64,000 nt of DNA from Mesorhizobium sangaii. Its GTDB lineage: Bacteria > Pseudomonadota > Alphaproteobacteria > Rhizobiales > Rhizobiaceae. Made by a program: the position numbers and the translations under genes. The stretch lies in the NCBI RefSeq assembly GCF_014207355.1, contig NZ_JACHEF010000003.1, positions 657,763-721,762 on the forward strand, in the 5' to 3' direction. Numbering within the stretch: the stretch's first letter is position 1; every line of letters begins with the position of its first letter. Positions 19,735 to 30,999 of the stretch are shown here, one piece after another. Under the pieces are notes generated by a model that did no database searches, was not told where the DNA came from, and was given only the letters and a program-made list of their open reading frames with translations.

Positions 19735-19897
19735 CTCTGACCCCCTCCCGCCGGGCCGTGCCCGCACCACGATATTGGTAGAGCAAAGCCCGGTCGGTGG
19801 GAACTGTCGGAGGGACGAAACCGAAGACTTCGACGACCTTCGTCGTGACGCAATAACGGAGGGATAGCCGTTTCAGACTTTTCCCGAATTGCTTGCT

Positions 19898-20275
19898 TCA
19901 GCCGGCAGTGCCGCAATAGGCTTCGATACGATAGCCGTCCGGATCGACGAGGAAGGCGGCATAGTAGTTTTCGCCATAGTCGGCACGCAGGCCCGGTGCG
20001 CCATTGTCGCTGCCGCCTTCGCGCAAGCCGCCGGCATGGAAGGCGTCGACGCTGGCCCGCGTCGGCGCCGCGAAGCTGAAATGCAGGCCGGATTGTGCGT
20101 CTGACGGCACCGGCCGCGCGGCCTCGTTGACCCACAGCACGACGCCCTGCGCGCCATAACCCAACGAGCTCGGCGACTGGCTGAGGCAGCTATAGCCGAG
20201 TGGCTTCAGTGCAGCATCGTAAAAGCGCTTGGAAGTGGCGGCGTCGCGAACGCCGATCGAAATATGGTCGAACAT
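19898..20275 (-). CDS. VOC (glyoxalase/dioxygenase fold) protein
   Basis: A 125-aa vicinal-oxygen-chelate protein. It starts MFDHISIGVRDAATSKRFYDAALKPLGYS and ends DPDGYRIEAYCGTAG, as lactoylglutathione-lyase-like proteins do. Possible metal ligands are the His in FDHI, the His in GLHFSFAA and the Glu in YRIEAY. The substrate is not evident. The start at 20275 is chosen from GGAGAAAAAC just upstream; a start at 20287 is also possible. It follows the DUF1579-like gene by 32 bases on the same strand. Confidence 0.85.
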   Translation of the reverse strand: MFDHISIGVRDAATSKRFYDAALKPLGYSCLSQSPSSLGYGAQGVVLWVNEAARPVPSDAQSGLHFSFAAPTRASVDAFHAGGLREGGSDNGAPGLRADYGENYYAAFLVDPDGYRIEAYCGTAG

Positions 20276-20307
20276 GTTTTTCTCCATTCTTACAATGTCT
20301 TGTGACG

Positions 20308-20844
20308 TCACATTCCTGCCGTTCGGCGCGCCACGAATTCGACTTCCAGCCGCCATGTCGCGCCATTGTCTTGCGAGCGCTCGCCGAGCCAGCGGAAGGA
20401 ATTCTCGGTGATCCGCGAGAAGCTCCAGCGCACCGAGGAGCCAGTGCCATCGGCGCCCACTTGCACGATCATATCGCCTTCGGCGCGACCAAGTTGGCGG
20501 CTGTAGTACTGGTTGCGCGGGTCGCTCCAGAAGATGTGCCAGGCGTCGGCCGTGGGGTCGTAGACGCGCAATGTGGTGCCATAGAACGTCCATTTGCCGA
20601 GGGAAGGCGAGGGGCCGGCGTCCCGTGCGGGGAGGATCCAGACGTCCTGGATCGCGCGGCCTTCCAGCACCCAGCCGAAATGCACCTCGCCACGCCCGGT
20701 CAGCACCGTGCCGTCCTCAAGGTGGCGCGAGGCGTCAAAAGTCCAGGCGCCGACGAAACGGCCATAAAGGTTCAGTTTTTCGGCAAGTCCGTCGATTGGT
20801 CCGGGACTGTGCAAGGCTTCGGCAAAGGAGGATTGGTCGAACAT
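20308..20844 (-). CDS. DUF1579-like hypothetical protein
   Basis: A 178-aa soluble protein, predicted to form a small beta-barrel of the DUF1579 or lipocalin-like kind: GRFVGAWTFDASRHLEDGTVLTGRGEVHFGWVLEGRAIQDVWILP, then FYGTTLRVYDPTADAWHIFWSDPRNQYYSRQLGRAEGDMIVQVG. No signal peptide or catalytic motif is visible. It is divergent from the AraC regulator with an 86-base gap, which suggests that regulator may control it and the VOC gene. Confidence 0.65.
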   Translation of the reverse strand: MFDQSSFAEALHSPGPIDGLAEKLNLYGRFVGAWTFDASRHLEDGTVLTGRGEVHFGWVLEGRAIQDVWILPARDAGPSPSLGKWTFYGTTLRVYDPTADAWHIFWSDPRNQYYSRQLGRAEGDMIVQVGADGTGSSVRWSFSRITENSFRWLGERSQDNGATWRLEVEFVARRTAGM

Positions 20845-20930
20845 GGGTTCCGGTCTCTTCTTGTCAGGAGACCGTGAGGGGTAGGCCCTGATGGGGTTCT
20901 GGGCTTGGGAAAAATTGCTATATTTCGGTC

Positions 20931-21830
20931 ATGACAGCGACAACGCGTACTCTCGCATCAGGGGCCGGCTGGCACGTGGCGGATGTGATCTGCACGGCCA
21001 GCGCCGGTGAGAGGCCGTTCGAGGAAGCCCATCGGGATTTCTGCGTCGCCGTGGTCACCGGCGGCACCTTCCGCTATCGCGCGCAACAAGGCACGGCGAT
21101 GCTGGCGCCCGGCGCCCTCCTGCTCGGCAATCCCGCCACATGCTACGAATGCGGGCATGAACATGGCAGCGGCGACCGTTGCCTCTCGTTCCATTTCGGG
21201 CCGGGCTACATGGAGCGGATCGTGGCTGGCGTGCCCGGCGCGAAAAAACTGGCCTTCGAGGCGCCGCGCCTGCCACCCTTGCCGGCCCTGGCATCCTTGC
21301 TCGCCGAGGCGGAAACCGCTCGCGAAATGGCCGACATTAACGCCTTCGAGGAACTCGGGCTGCGCATTGCGGGTGCCGCGGTGGCAACAGTCGCTGACAC
21401 GACGCCTGTCGGGCGCGCGCCAAGCCGCCGCGATCAGAAGCGGGTTGCCGAAGCGGTGCGGCGAATCGAACTCGATGCCGAGAGGCCGGTGTCGCTTTCA
21501 GCGCTTGCCGACGAGACCGCGACCAGTCCCTATCATTTCCTGCGCATTTTCCGGCAAGTCGCGGGCATGACGCCCTACCAGTTCCTGCTCAAGACGAGGC
21601 TGCACCGCGCGGCGGTGCGGCTGCGCCTGTCAGACGATCCGGTCTCGGCGATCGCCTTCGATGCAGGCTTCAACGATCTGTCGACGTTCAATCGCCGGTT
21701 TCGATGCGTCATGGGCGAGACGCCGGGCCAGTATCGCGCCCGCCGGGCGAGCGGCGTTGTGCCGGCTTTGTTCGTCGCTGCGGCCTTGCTGCGTCAGTCC
21801 GATGTCGGCCCGCACCAGCCGGGCAGGTAG
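20931..21830 (+). CDS. AraC-family transcriptional regulator
   Basis: A 299-aa regulator. An N-terminal cupin-like sensor domain (about residues 1-140) holds CYECGHEHGSGDRCLSFHFGPGY, with three Cys and several His that could bind metal or act in redox sensing. The C-terminal double helix-turn-helix covers about residues 175-280: VSLSALADETATSPYHFLRIFRQVAGMTPYQFLLKTRLHRAAVRL and PVSAIAFDAGFNDLSTFNRRFRCVMGETPGQYR. It is divergent from the DUF1579-VOC pair, its likely target. Its 3' end overlaps the convergent ParB-like gene by 37 bases. Confidence 0.92.
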   Translation: MTATTRTLASGAGWHVADVICTASAGERPFEEAHRDFCVAVVTGGTFRYRAQQGTAMLAPGALLLGNPATCYECGHEHGSGDRCLSFHFGPGYMERIVAGVPGAKKLAFEAPRLPPLPALASLLAEAETAREMADINAFEELGLRIAGAAVATVADTTPVGRAPSRRDQKRVAEAVRRIELDAERPVSLSALADETATSPYHFLRIFRQVAGMTPYQFLLKTRLHRAAVRLRLSDDPVSAIAFDAGFNDLSTFNRRFRCVMGETPGQYRARRASGVVPALFVAAALLRQSDVGPHQPGR

Positions 21831-22414
21831 TCGGCGTCCTTGGCCTTGGCCAGGTTCAGGGCCTCCTTCATCGCCTTGTCGAAATTCTTCGCCACCGCAT
21901 CCCGGTCAATGCGCCGGCGCAAAAAGTCCGCCCACAGGAATTCGCTGAACGGGGTGGTGTCCTTGGCGAAACCACCTTGCCGGCGCAGTTCGCCGGCCAT
22001 GCTCCTGTAGGGGTCGTCGACGAGTCCGGCCATGGTCTTGGGAATGGCGTTATAGCCTCGGCGCTTGCCGTTCTCGTCGAACGGATGCATCCAGGCGCGA
22101 TTGTCGAGCACGAAGAAGAAGGCGTCCTTGTCGAGGTCCGACAGGTCGCTCATCACCGTTACCAGAACATCCCCGATGCCTTCCTCGAGCAGGGCGCGGG
22201 CGAGATGGTGGTGATCGGTGACATAGTTGCGCTTCTTCGGCCCCAACACGACGGGGACCATGTGTGTGCCGAGAAAAGTGCCGGTCTTCCTGGCGCTCTG
22301 CGAGCGGAGCATCTGGCGCTTCAAGGCGACTTCCCGCATGCCGACGGTGATCTGCGTCGGCCGCAAATCTCTGACTGCGACGGGGGTCAACAAGGGTTCC
22401 CGCTGGGTCGTCAT
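21794..22414 (-). CDS. ParB-like (ParBc_2) nuclease-fold protein
   Basis: A 206-aa protein of the ParBc_2 type: VAVRDLRPTQITVGMREVALKRQMLRS, then VVLGPKKRNYVTDHHHLARALLEEG (DHHH as in this family) and DAFFFVLDNRAWMHPFDENGKRRGYNAIPKTMAGLVDDPYRSMAG. It is not a chromosome-partition ParB: it lacks the helix-turn-helix region and parS context. The known biochemistry of the family is thin. The start overlaps the SulP stop (ATGA), so the two are translationally coupled; the link between a ParB-like protein and an anion transporter is unexplained. Confidence 0.82.
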   Translation of the reverse strand: MTTQREPLLTPVAVRDLRPTQITVGMREVALKRQMLRSQSARKTGTFLGTHMVPVVLGPKKRNYVTDHHHLARALLEEGIGDVLVTVMSDLSDLDKDAFFFVLDNRAWMHPFDENGKRRGYNAIPKTMAGLVDDPYRSMAGELRRQGGFAKDTTPFSEFLWADFLRRRIDRDAVAKNFDKAMKEALNLAKAKDADYLPGWCGPTSD

Positions 22415-24147
22415 TTGGCTTTGTCCTGTTGTTGCGGATGCTGGTCCGGAGCGAGCGCCCTGATGGCGGCATCGACACTGTGAAATATCCGCTGCGGGCC
22501 GATCAGGTCGGCGATGCCAAATCGTTCCAGCGCCGCCTGGGCGCGCAACGATTCCATCCGCGCAATGGCGAAGATCGCGCCCGCCCTGCGGCAATGGGTG
22601 ATGGTGTCGATCAAGGCTTGCGCGGCAGTGTAGTCGATCTCGACGATGTTGCTGGCCTCCAGCACGACCAGCTTCACGCCCTCACGCCTGGCATCGACAA
22701 GATCGACAAAGCCGCGCTTGAAGCCGTCGGCATTGACGAATGAGAGCGGCGCCTGGAATGCCGCGACCAGCACGCCGGGGAGCTGTTTGCCGGCAACTGG
22801 CTCGCTGGGCGGCCACCACACCGAAGTGCCCGGCACCTGTTCCAGTTCGATCAGCTGCGTGCGGGTTGCGGTCCAGATTCCATGCAGCAGAGACAGGCCG
22901 ATGCCGATCGCAACGCCGGTCTCGATGGGCAGCACGACGATGGCTGCCATGGTGATGAGGATCAATCCGAATTCAACCGGCGCCTGCCGGTAGACATTGG
23001 CGAACACCTTCCAGCGCAGAATATGCTGAGCGACGAACAGCAGAACGCCGGCAAGGGCGGCCTGTGGAACATTGGCAAGCAGGCCGCCACCGAAAGCACC
23101 CAGCGCCAGCACGATGGCCGCTGCAATGAGGCCCGAGACCTGTGAGCGGCCGCCCGACTGGGAGACGATTGCCGTGCGCGGCGGGCTGGCGTTGACCGCA
23201 AAGGCGCCGAACAACCCCGATGCGATGCTGCCGGCACCGACGCCGACGAAATCGCGATTGACGTCAGGAGTGTCGCCCGGTTGCGGCGCGAAGGAGCGGG
23301 AGGTGGCCGCCGTCTGCACCATGACGACGATGGCGATCAGCAACGCCAGCGGGACCAGCGCCTGCACATCGCTGGGGCTGGCAAGCGGCAGGCCGGCCCG
23401 TGGCAGGCCATTGGGCAAGGCGCCGAGCACCTCGACGCCGCGATGCTTGAGCCCGAAGACGGCAACCGCAGAGGTGGCGAGCACCATGCCGATCAACGCG
23501 CCTGGGATGCGGGCGCTGATGCGTTCGGCGCAGAATACGGTTGCGAACACGCCGAGGCCGAGCGCGAGGCTCCAGGGATTGGTGAGATGCAGGCTGCCGG
23601 CGATCTCACCGATGCGCCGCAAGGTTTCACCGTTCTCGGCGGGCAGGCCGAGCAGTCCGGGCAATTGCGAAACCAAGATGTGGACGGCGATGCCGGCCAG
23701 AAAACCCGTCGTGACCGGCACCGAAAGGAGGTCGGCGACCCAGCCAAGGCGAAAGAGACCGCTTAGAATCACGATCAGCCCGACCATCAAAGCCAGCACG
23801 GAAGCCAATGCCAGATAGTGCGGTGACCCGGATGCGGCGAGCACGGCGAGACCGCCGGCAAATAGAGGCGTGATTGTCGAATCCGCGCCGACCGACAGAT
23901 GCCGGTTGGCCCCGAACAGGGCGAACGCCACCGACCCGGCGACAAAAGCGAAGAAGCCGATCTCGGGAGCAAAACCGCCGAGGCGGGCGGTGGCCATCTG
24001 TTCGGGAATGGCGATCGCTGCCAGTGTCAGGCCAGCGACCAGATCGCGGTTGAGATCCCTCGGCGTCCAACCGCTCAGGGCTCGCAAAGGCAGCCAAGGG
24101 GTCCAATTCATCGCGCTCGGGGCTTTCGCTCGGGGAAAACGGTCCAT
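22411..24147 (-). CDS. SulP-family anion transporter with STAS domain
   Basis: A 578-aa SLC26/SulP permease, expected to carry sulfate, bicarbonate or a similar anion across the inner membrane. The family signature is near the start (LTLAAIAIPEQMATARLGGFAPEIGFFAFVAGSVAFALFGANRHLSVGADSTITPL). About 10-12 hydrophobic segments follow, then a C-terminal STAS domain (from about residue 455, with VVLEASNIVEIDYTAAQALIDTI). The substrate cannot be fixed from the sequence. The start may be 24147 or 24111 (MNWTPWLPL); neither has a strong ribosome site. It is divergent from gyrA. Confidence 0.92.
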   Translation of the reverse strand: MDRFPRAKAPSAMNWTPWLPLRALSGWTPRDLNRDLVAGLTLAAIAIPEQMATARLGGFAPEIGFFAFVAGSVAFALFGANRHLSVGADSTITPLFAGGLAVLAASGSPHYLALASVLALMVGLIVILSGLFRLGWVADLLSVPVTTGFLAGIAVHILVSQLPGLLGLPAENGETLRRIGEIAGSLHLTNPWSLALGLGVFATVFCAERISARIPGALIGMVLATSAVAVFGLKHRGVEVLGALPNGLPRAGLPLASPSDVQALVPLALLIAIVVMVQTAATSRSFAPQPGDTPDVNRDFVGVGAGSIASGLFGAFAVNASPPRTAIVSQSGGRSQVSGLIAAAIVLALGAFGGGLLANVPQAALAGVLLFVAQHILRWKVFANVYRQAPVEFGLILITMAAIVVLPIETGVAIGIGLSLLHGIWTATRTQLIELEQVPGTSVWWPPSEPVAGKQLPGVLVAAFQAPLSFVNADGFKRGFVDLVDARREGVKLVVLEASNIVEIDYTAAQALIDTITHCRRAGAIFAIARMESLRAQAALERFGIADLIGPQRIFHSVDAAIRALAPDQHPQQQDKAK

Positions 24148-24322
24148 CGCAGGCTTTTGCCTTGGTGGCGGCGAAAACCGCTTTGGCCATATCGTCGCAA
24201 TCAGTGGTATCCTTTTGAAATTACCACCAAAATTGACACTGGAAAAGTGTCGCGGATATTGGAGTTTCGGGCTTGCTTCCTATATATACAGCAAGTGATT
24301 CCTGATTAGATTGTGATCCGAT

Positions 24323-27127
<2,805 letters not shown>

Positions 27128-27143
27128 GTTCTGACATAGCAAC

Positions 27144-27161
27144 GCCGGCCCATTGGCCGGC
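27144..27161. terminator. Hairpin between convergent gyrA and small membrane protein gene
   Basis: GCCGGCC-CATT-GGCCGGC is a perfect 7-bp stem 16 bases after the gyrA stop and 23 bases after the stop of the opposing small gene. It lacks a T-run on either side. Confidence 0.45.
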
Positions 27162-27184
27162 GCGGCGGCAAGTTCAAGCGAAAC

Positions 27185-27337
27185 TTAGTAGTGGCGATAT
27201 GGCTTGCGTGGGCCGAAACCTTCGAAGCGCTTGGTGTTGGCCTTGATGCGGATGCGCTGAGCCTCTTGATGCAACCCGAATACGGTGGCGATCAGCATGG
27301 CGACGGTCATTGCGGTGGCAAGCATGTAGATCAGCAT
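27185..27337 (-). CDS. Small membrane protein, 50 aa
   Basis: A hidden 50-aa gene: MLIYMLATAMTVAMLIATVFGLHQEAQRIRIKAN... ending RKPYRHY. One membrane helix covers about residues 2-22, and a basic cytoplasmic tail follows (RIRIKANTKRFEGFGPRKPYRHY). GGAGAACACGCAC before the ATG is a good ribosome site. The reading frame on the same strand that is 62 aa long and His/Arg-rich is only its shadow. The family is unknown to me, but the layout is that of a genuine bacterial small membrane protein. Confidence 0.65.
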   Translation of the reverse strand: MLIYMLATAMTVAMLIATVFGLHQEAQRIRIKANTKRFEGFGPRKPYRHY

Positions 27338-27531
27338 GTGCGTGTTCTCCTGCGCCTAACAACGGATAGATGGGAGTTTGGTTTCATCTTATTAAGGTGC
27401 AACCTAGTGAACGCTGCGTGAAGGCTTCGTGATCAGCGTGTTCATCTGTCGTTCATGCGGCGGAAAAGGTTCACGACCGGTTCGCCAATCGGATTTGCCT
27501 TTGCGAGAGAGGCTCGTTAGAAGCACCAGCC

Positions 27532-28032
27532 ATGACTGAACGCATCGCCCTCTATGCGGGCTCCTTCGACCCGCTGACCAACGGCCATCTCGACGTACTG
27601 AAAGCGTCGCTGGCGGTGGCCGACGTCGTCTATGCGGCGATCGGCATCCACCCGGGCAAGCAGCCCCTGTTTTCCTTCGAGGAACGGGTTGCGCTGATCG
27701 AGAGTGCGACGAAGACCTTGTTTGGCCACGACAGCGCGCGCATCAAGGTCGTCGCCTTCGACGGGCTGGTCATCGACGCGGCCAGGAAGCAGGGCGCCTC
27801 GATCATGATCCGCGGCCTGCGCGACGGCACCGACCTCGACTATGAGATGCAGATGGCCGGCATGAACGAGACCATGGCGCCTGAACTGCAGACGGTTTTT
27901 CTGCCCGCCAGCCCGTCCGTGCGCACCATTACCGCCACACTTGTCCGCCAGATTGCCTCGATGGGAGGCGACATCCGCCCCTTCGTGCCGGCGGCGGTTG
28001 CCGGTGCGCTCACCGCCAAATTCGCGAAATAA
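27532..28032 (+). CDS. coaD: Phosphopantetheine adenylyltransferase
   Basis: Catalyses the fourth step of coenzyme A synthesis, adenylating 4'-phosphopantetheine with ATP. The 166-aa protein has the nucleotidyltransferase motif AGSFDPLTNGHLDVLKASL (TNGH, equivalent to T/HxGH) at residues 9-27 and the conserved IMIRGLRDGTDLDYEMQMAGMN at about 88-109. The C-terminal ATP-binding segment is SPSVRTITATLVRQIASMGGDI. It begins a run of co-directional genes (two cyclophilins, a membrane protein, queA, tgt). The first cyclophilin starts 16 bases later. Confidence 0.97.
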   Translation: MTERIALYAGSFDPLTNGHLDVLKASLAVADVVYAAIGIHPGKQPLFSFEERVALIESATKTLFGHDSARIKVVAFDGLVIDAARKQGASIMIRGLRDGTDLDYEMQMAGMNETMAPELQTVFLPASPSVRTITATLVRQIASMGGDIRPFVPAAVAGALTAKFAK

Positions 28033-28048
28033 GATCCCGGAGATAGTT

Positions 28049-28636
28049 ATGCAGCTGAAAAGGCTTGCCTCGTTCCTCATTGTGCTTGCTGGTCTTGTGA
28101 CCCTGTCTGTCTCGGCCTTCGCCGCCGAGCCGGAAAACACCATGATCATCACGCTGAAGGACGGCGACGTCACCATCGCGCTTCGGCCCGATCTCGCGCC
28201 GAAGAACGTCGCGCAGATCAAGAAGCTGGTGCGCCAGGGCGCCTATGACAACGTGGCGTTCCACCGCGTCATCGACGGCTTCATGGCGCAGACCGGCGAC
28301 GTCAAGTTCGGCAACATGAAAAAGGGTTATAGCGCCGAGGCCGTCGGCACCGGCGGTTCCGATCAGCCCGACCTGCCGGCCGAATTCTCGCAGACCGAGC
28401 ACTACAAGCGCGGCGTGGTAGGCATGGCCCGCTCGAAGGACCCCAACTCCGCCAATTCGCAGTTTTTCATCATGTTCGCGCCGGCGCCGCCGCTCGATGG
28501 CCAGTATACAATCGTCGGCAACGTCGTCAGCGGCATGGAACTGGTGGACCATATCAAGAAGGGCGACGAAGCGGACAATGGCACGGTCACCGACCCCGAC
28601 CGGATGATCAAGGTGCGCATCGCCGCAGACAAGTAA
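28049..28636 (+). CDS. Periplasmic cyclophilin-type peptidyl-prolyl isomerase
   Basis: Accelerates cis-trans isomerisation at proline bonds and helps periplasmic protein folding. The start at 28049 gives a signal peptide MQLKRLASFLIVLAGLVTLSVSAFAAEP. The cyclophilin domain follows: FHRVIDGFMAQTGDV (catalytic Arg in FHRVI), GMARSKDPNSANSQFFIMFAPAPPLDGQYTIVG. The size of 195 aa is that of PpiA-like proteins. CCCGGAGATAGTT provides the ribosome site. A cytosolic paralogue follows 41 bases later, so the pair serves two compartments. Confidence 0.94.
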   Translation: MQLKRLASFLIVLAGLVTLSVSAFAAEPENTMIITLKDGDVTIALRPDLAPKNVAQIKKLVRQGAYDNVAFHRVIDGFMAQTGDVKFGNMKKGYSAEAVGTGGSDQPDLPAEFSQTEHYKRGVVGMARSKDPNSANSQFFIMFAPAPPLDGQYTIVGNVVSGMELVDHIKKGDEADNGTVTDPDRMIKVRIAADK

Positions 28637-28677
28637 AGTTGTCAAATAACTCTGTTTTCTGAAAAAGGATATCTGAC

Positions 28678-29190
28678 ATGGCCGAGATCAAGGACCGCGA
28701 AAACGCGCTCATCATGGAGACGACCAAGGGCAACGTCGTCATCGAACTGTTCCCCGACCTGGCGCCCGGCCATGTCGCCCGCATCAAGGAACTGGCACGC
28801 GAAGGCGCCTATGACGGCGTGGTGTTCCACCGCGTTATCGACGGCTTCATGGCGCAGACCGGCGACGTCAAGTTCGGCAATTCCAGCAAGCCCTCCTTTG
28901 CTCCGTCGCGTGCCGGCATGGGTGGCTCCGACAAGCCGGACCTCAAGGCTGAATTCTCCAACGCCAACCATGGCCGCGGCACCTGTTCGATGGCTCGTTC
29001 GCAGAACCCGAACTCGGCCAATTCGCAGTTCTTCATCTGCTTTGACGATGCCGCCTTCCTCAACCGTCAGTACACGGTCTGGGGCCAGGTCATCGAAGGC
29101 ATGGACAATGTCGACAAGATCAAGCGCGGCGAGCCGGTGCCGGATCCCGACAAGATCGTGTCGCTGAAGGTCGCGGCCGACGTCAAGTAA
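28678..29190 (+). CDS. ppiB: Cytosolic cyclophilin-type peptidyl-prolyl isomerase
   Basis: The second cyclophilin, 170 aa, without a signal peptide (MAEIKDRENALIMETTKGNVVIELFPDLAPGHVARIKELAREGAYDG). It keeps the catalytic FHRVIDGFMAQTGDV and the drug-binding region SMARSQNPNSANSQFFICFDDAAFLNRQYTVWG. It shares long stretches with the upstream gene, which points to an old tandem duplication in which one copy gained an export signal. AAAAGGATATCTGAC precedes the ATG. Confidence 0.94.
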   Translation: MAEIKDRENALIMETTKGNVVIELFPDLAPGHVARIKELAREGAYDGVVFHRVIDGFMAQTGDVKFGNSSKPSFAPSRAGMGGSDKPDLKAEFSNANHGRGTCSMARSQNPNSANSQFFICFDDAAFLNRQYTVWGQVIEGMDNVDKIKRGEPVPDPDKIVSLKVAADVK

Positions 29191-29202
29191 GGTAAAACTT
29201 CA

Positions 29203-29652
29203 ATGATGGGCGTCGTCTGGTCGCTTCTCGGCATCCTGTCCGGCGCCTTCATTGCCATTCAGGCGCCGATCAATTCGCAGCTGGCACGCGGCCTGGGCCT
29301 CCCGGTCGCGGCGGCTGCGTTTTCGTTCCTGTCGGGCGCGGTGGTGCTCGGCATCATCTCCGTCGCCGTGGTGAAGCTGCAAGGCGTCGCGCTCGACTGG
29401 AAGGCGCCGGCGCCGTGGCTGTTCGTCGCCGGCGGCATGCTTGGCGGTTTCTATGTCACGCTGTCGACCATCCTGACACCGCGCATCGGCGCTGCCGCGC
29501 TGATGGCGTTTCTGGTGGCTGGCCAGTTGCTGGCCGGCATGCTCATCGACCGCATCGGCTTCCTCGGCGTTGCGGTGCGCGAGATCTCGCTCGGCCGCGT
29601 CGCCGGCGCGGTGCTGCTGCTGGCCGGAGCGCTGCTCGTCCGGCTCTACTGA
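29203..29652 (+). CDS. DMT-superfamily (DUF606/YdcZ-like) membrane protein
   Basis: A 149-aa protein with about five membrane helices, of the EamA-related YdcZ/DUF606 group, thought to be small transporters. Family marks are GILSGAFIAIQAPINSQLARGLGLPVAAAAFSFLSGAVVL, VAGGMLGGFYVTLSTILTPRIGAAALMAFLVAGQLLAGMLIDRIG and a last helix VAGAVLLLAGALLVRLY. The substrate is unknown. Its stop overlaps the queA start by one base (TGATG), so the two are probably coupled. Confidence 0.85.
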   Translation: MMGVVWSLLGILSGAFIAIQAPINSQLARGLGLPVAAAAFSFLSGAVVLGIISVAVVKLQGVALDWKAPAPWLFVAGGMLGGFYVTLSTILTPRIGAAALMAFLVAGQLLAGMLIDRIGFLGVAVREISLGRVAGAVLLLAGALLVRLY

Positions 29653-30740
29653 TGCGCGTCGATCTGTTTGACTTCGACTTGCCGGAGGAGCGTATCGCGC
29701 TTCGCCCGGCAGAGCCGCGCGACAGCGCCAAGATGCTGGTGGTCAAGCCTGGTGAAGGGCTCGAAGACCGGACGGTTGGCGACCTGCTGTCCCTGCTCAG
29801 GGCCGGCGATGTGCTGGTGTTCAACGACACCAAGGTCATTCCGGCGCAGCTGAAGGGTATCCGACGGCGCGGCGAGGCACAGGCGCAAGTCGAAGCCACG
29901 CTGCATATGCGCATGGCGCCGGACCGCTGGCTGGCCTTTATGCGGCCGGGCAAGCGCATTGCCGCGGGCGATCGCATCCATTTCGGCCATGACGGCAATT
30001 CCTGTTTCCTCGGCCAGCTCGACGCCACCGTGATCGAGAAAGGCGAGGGCGGCGAGGCGCTGCTTGGCTTCGACCTGTCGGGGCCCTTCCTCGACGAAGC
30101 GCTGCGCGCTGTCGGTCACATTCCACTGCCGCCTTATATCGCCTCGAAGCGCGACGATGACGAACGCGACCGGGCCGACTACCAGACCATCTATGCCCGG
30201 GAGGAAGGCGCCGTTGCCGCGCCCACGGCAGGCCTGCATTTCACGCCGGAGCTTTTTGCGGCACTCGACGCCGGGGGTGTCGAGCGCCGTTTCGTCACCT
30301 TGCATGTCGGCGCCGGCACGTTCCTGCCGGTGAAGGCAGACGACACCGCCGACCACAAGATGCATGCCGAGACCGGTTCGGTCAGCGAGGCGACCGCCGC
30401 CGCGCTCAATGCGGCCAGGGCGAGGGGCGGGCGCATCATCGCTGTCGGCACGACATCGCTGCGCCTGCTGGAAAGCGCGGCGCGTGCGGACGGCACCCTG
30501 GTTGCGTGGTCCGGTCCGACCGACATCTTCATCACGCCCGGCTATCGCTTTCGTACCGCCGACATGCTGATGACCAATTTTCACCTGCCGCGCTCGACGC
30601 TGTTCATGCTGGTCTCGGCCTTCAGCGGCCTCGACACGATGCGTGCGGCCTATGCGCATGCCGTCGAGAACCGTTACAGGTTCTACTCCTATGGTGATGC
30701 AAGCCTGCTTTATCGAGCGGAGATGAGCGATGGACGATGA
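29652..30740 (+). CDS. queA: S-adenosylmethionine:tRNA ribosyltransferase-isomerase
   Basis: Transfers and rearranges the ribosyl group of S-adenosylmethionine onto preQ1 in tRNA to make epoxyqueuosine. The 362-aa protein begins MRVDLFDFDLPEERIALRPAEPRDSAKMLVV and has the family segments GDVLVFNDTKVIPAQL, VAAPTAGLHFT, RRFVTLHVGAGTFLPV and MLMTNFHLPRSTLFMLVSAFSG. It lies before tgt, which inserts the preQ1 base, so both act in queuosine formation. The order queA-small gene-tgt with short overlaps indicates one operon. Confidence 0.97.
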   Translation: MRVDLFDFDLPEERIALRPAEPRDSAKMLVVKPGEGLEDRTVGDLLSLLRAGDVLVFNDTKVIPAQLKGIRRRGEAQAQVEATLHMRMAPDRWLAFMRPGKRIAAGDRIHFGHDGNSCFLGQLDATVIEKGEGGEALLGFDLSGPFLDEALRAVGHIPLPPYIASKRDDDERDRADYQTIYAREEGAVAAPTAGLHFTPELFAALDAGGVERRFVTLHVGAGTFLPVKADDTADHKMHAETGSVSEATAAALNAARARGGRIIAVGTTSLRLLESAARADGTLVAWSGPTDIFITPGYRFRTADMLMTNFHLPRSTLFMLVSAFSGLDTMRAAYAHAVENRYRFYSYGDASLLYRAEMSDGR

Positions 30741-30999
30741 TCTCGAGAGCCTGGACCGCGATGCGCTGATCGCGGAAGTGAAAAGATTGCGAACCGGCAT
30801 TCGCCAGCATCGCGACGCTACGGGCCATGATCTGTGCTGGCACCACCCGGATCTGTGGGATCTGCTGCCGGAGAAGACCGAGCCGTCGATCGCCGTGCCG
30901 CCCTGGCCGAAATTCATGCGGGGCTGCATCCAATACCGCCAGTCACTCGACAAACAGGCACCTGGCGCCCCGGTTCATGACAAGGAATTCAATGGCTAA
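30730..30999 (+). CDS. Small hypothetical protein between queA and tgt, 89 aa
   Basis: An 89-aa protein, MDDDLESLDRDALIAEVKRLRTGIRQHRDATGHDLCWHHPDLWDLLPEKTEPS, with a short coiled-coil at residues 3-25, a CWHHPDLWDLLP segment and the Trp/Pro-rich VPPWPKFMRGCIQYRQSLD. It overlaps queA by 11 bases and tgt by 8, and GGAGATGAGCG lies before the ATG. This tight overlap argues for real translation. Similar proteins occur widely in proteobacteria without a known function. The CW..HPDLW pattern could be a structural or metal site; this is only a guess. Confidence 0.75.
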   Translation: MDDDLESLDRDALIAEVKRLRTGIRQHRDATGHDLCWHHPDLWDLLPEKTEPSIAVPPWPKFMRGCIQYRQSLDKQAPGAPVHDKEFNG

